Assembly (NCBI GenBank): GCA_017860395.1
Contig: JAGDMC010000057.1
Coordinates: forward strand, 1 to 8,334
Source of the DNA: Bacteroidota bacterium
GTDB taxonomy: Bacteria > Bacteroidota > Bacteroidia > Bacteroidales > UBA932
DNA: 8,334 bases
Direction: 5' to 3'
The position numbers were made by a program, and so were the translations under genes. Shown piece after piece: positions 7,470 through 8,334 of the stretch (position 1 is its first letter; every line of letters starts with the position of its first letter). Below the pieces are notes generated by a model. The model made no database searches. It saw only the letters and a list, made by a program, of their open reading frames with translations, and had not been told where the DNA came from.

Positions 7470-7586
7470 TTAACCCTGGCGCATCTTGAATTTTGGATTC
7501 TTTTTGCAAATAACATACAAACGACCTTTGCGTTTTACTATTTTGCAATCTTCGCTGCGTTTCTTAATGGATGCTTTGACTTTCAT
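7470..7586 (-). CDS. rpmJ: 50S ribosomal protein L36 (bL36), partly cysteine-depleted
   Basis: A 38-residue gene read from the ATG at 7586 to the TAA at 7470-7472. The protein begins [20 protein letters not shown] and continues [18 protein letters not shown], the full length and pattern of bL36, a small 50S protein at the base of the L7/L12 stalk region. Classic L36 binds zinc through Cys11, Cys14, Cys27 and His33. Here position 11 is Ser and 33 is Phe, while Cys14 and Cys27 remain, so the zinc ribbon is probably lost or altered. It lies 11 bases after infA and 35 before rpsM, its usual place. Confidence 0.97.
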   Translation of the reverse strand: MKVKASIKKRSEDCKIVKRKGRLYVICKKNPKFKMRQG

Positions 7587-7597
7587 ATTACTATTAT

Positions 7598-7816
7598 TTA
7601 TTTATATCTGAAAGAAATTCTTCCTTTTGACAAATCATAAGGGGACATTTCAACTCTCACCCTGTCTCCTGGCAGTATGCGAATGTAGTGCATTCTCATT
7701 TTACCGGAAATGTGGGCAATTATAACATGACCATTGTCCAACTCAACGCGAAACATCGCGTTTGAAAGAGCCTCAATAATTACTCCCTCTTTTTCTATAG
7801 CTGCCTGTTTAGCCAT
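7598..7816 (-). CDS. infA: Translation initiation factor IF-1
   Basis: A 72-residue protein, exactly the usual IF-1 length, consisting of one S1-type OB fold. It binds the A site of the 30S subunit during initiation and assists IF-2 and IF-3. Recognisable segments are [20 protein letters not shown] (1-20), [20 protein letters not shown] (21-40), and [20 protein letters not shown] followed by [12 protein letters not shown]. It lies 25 bases after map and 11 before rpmJ, the standard Bacteroidetes order. The ATG is preceded by an A/T-rich stretch with no Shine-Dalgarno sequence. Confidence 0.99.
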   Translation of the reverse strand: MAKQAAIEKEGVIIEALSNAMFRVELDNGHVIIAHISGKMRMHYIRILPGDRVRVEMSPYDLSKGRISFRYK

Positions 7817-7841
7817 TTATTGTTTTAATGTTCCTAATAAT

Positions 7842-8334
7842 TCAATCAATTTTGTTCTCAATGTAATCAAATGTCGATAAGACATCGGGTTTCCCCTTTC
7901 TAACTACCACCATTAATTCATAGTGTGCAGAGTTCTTTTTGTCGGAAGTGCTGAGTGTCCAGTTGTCATCGTGAAGATAGACATTTCTGGTACCTGCATT
8001 TACCATTGGTTCAATGCATATAACAAGACCTTCTTCGAGTTTCTTTCCCTGACCTCTGCTACCATAGTTTGGTACCTCGGGGGATTCATGAAGTTTCCTT
8101 CCGATTCCGTGGCCAACCATCTCCCGGACAACAGAGAATCCTGCTCTTTCCACATGATCCTGTACTGCGAAAGAAATGTCTCCTATTCTGTTTCCGACTG
8201 TAGCTTTCTCTATTCCTTTGTAAAGTGATTCCTTGGTTGTCTTCAGCAGTCTCTCAGTCTCTTTTGAAACCGTCCCCACCGGAAAGGTGTAGGCCGAATC
8301 TCCGTAGTAACCCTTCATAAGAGTTCCACAATCG
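7842..8334 (-). CDS. map: Methionine aminopeptidase type I, 5' end off window
   Basis: The enzyme removes the initiator methionine from nascent proteins using a dinuclear metal centre. The window contains the C-terminal part; the frame is open to the right edge, so the Met at 8318 is internal and not the start. The first complete codons read DCGTLMKGYYGDSAYTF, supplying the two aspartate ligands (equivalent to E. coli D97 and D108). Further on are GHGIGRKLHESPEVPNYG (His171 equivalent and the second His), ICIEPMVNAG (Glu204 equivalent) and SAHYELMVVV (Glu235 equivalent), so every catalytic ligand expected in this part is present. The substrate-binding His79 region lies outside. It precedes infA by 25 bases; secY is expected beyond the edge. 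Confidence 0.98.
   Translation of the reverse strand, partial: DCGTLMKGYYGDSAYTFPVGTVSKETERLLKTTKESLYKGIEKATVGNRIGDISFAVQDHVERAGFSVVREMVGHGIGRKLHESPEVPNYGSRGQGKKLEEGLVICIEPMVNAGTRNVYLHDDNWTLSTSDKKNSAHYELMVVVRKGKPDVLSTFDYIENKID

Overview
The window looks like a Bacteroidota chromosome, most likely Bacteroidales. Four things point there: the gene order map-infA-rpmJ-rpsM-rpsK-rpsD-rpoA-rplQ; start regions that are A/T-rich and lack a Shine-Dalgarno sequence; promoter-like elements of the TAnnTTTG type; and protein variants such as cysteine-poor L36 and S4, an L17 with a long tail, and a Bacteroidetes-type transglutaminase lipoprotein. All supported genes lie on the minus strand, so transcription runs from high to low coordinates. 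No RNA gene, mobile element or CRISPR array is visible.

Positions 8334-4423 hold the end of the large ribosomal protein supercluster (spc/alpha operon): the 3' part of methionine aminopeptidase, IF-1, a short L36 gene (7470-7586), S13, S11, S4, RNA polymerase alpha and L17. Spacings are short, and rpoA and rplQ overlap by 14 bases. This is the housekeeping core: protein N-terminal maturation, translation initiation, the 30S head and body proteins, the transcription scaffold and a 50S exit-side protein. The operon ends at a strong hairpin (4365-4396) that is fully paired only in minus-strand RNA.

Positions 4289-949 hold a two-gene unit: a CutC-family TIM-barrel protein and, two bases later with a GTG start, an 864-residue lipoprotein. 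The lipoprotein has a transglutaminase/PNGase-like domain, a beta-sandwich-like segment, a degenerate second transglutaminase-like copy and a thioredoxin-like C-terminus without CxxC. A candidate Bacteroidetes promoter sits between the ribosomal terminator and cutC.

Positions 900-1 hold a nucleoside:H+ symporter (NupG-type major facilitator) gene that runs off the left edge. It is broken: about 40-50 codons covering most of TM3 and all of TM4 are missing and the frame changes at the same place, so the gene is a pseudogene or the locus is misassembled. A perfect TAnnTTTG element lies just upstream of its start.

I see no clear new multi-gene system. The most interesting items are the multidomain transglutaminase lipoprotein paired with CutC, the broken transporter, the half-lost zinc site of L36, and the heptapeptide repeat tail of L17.
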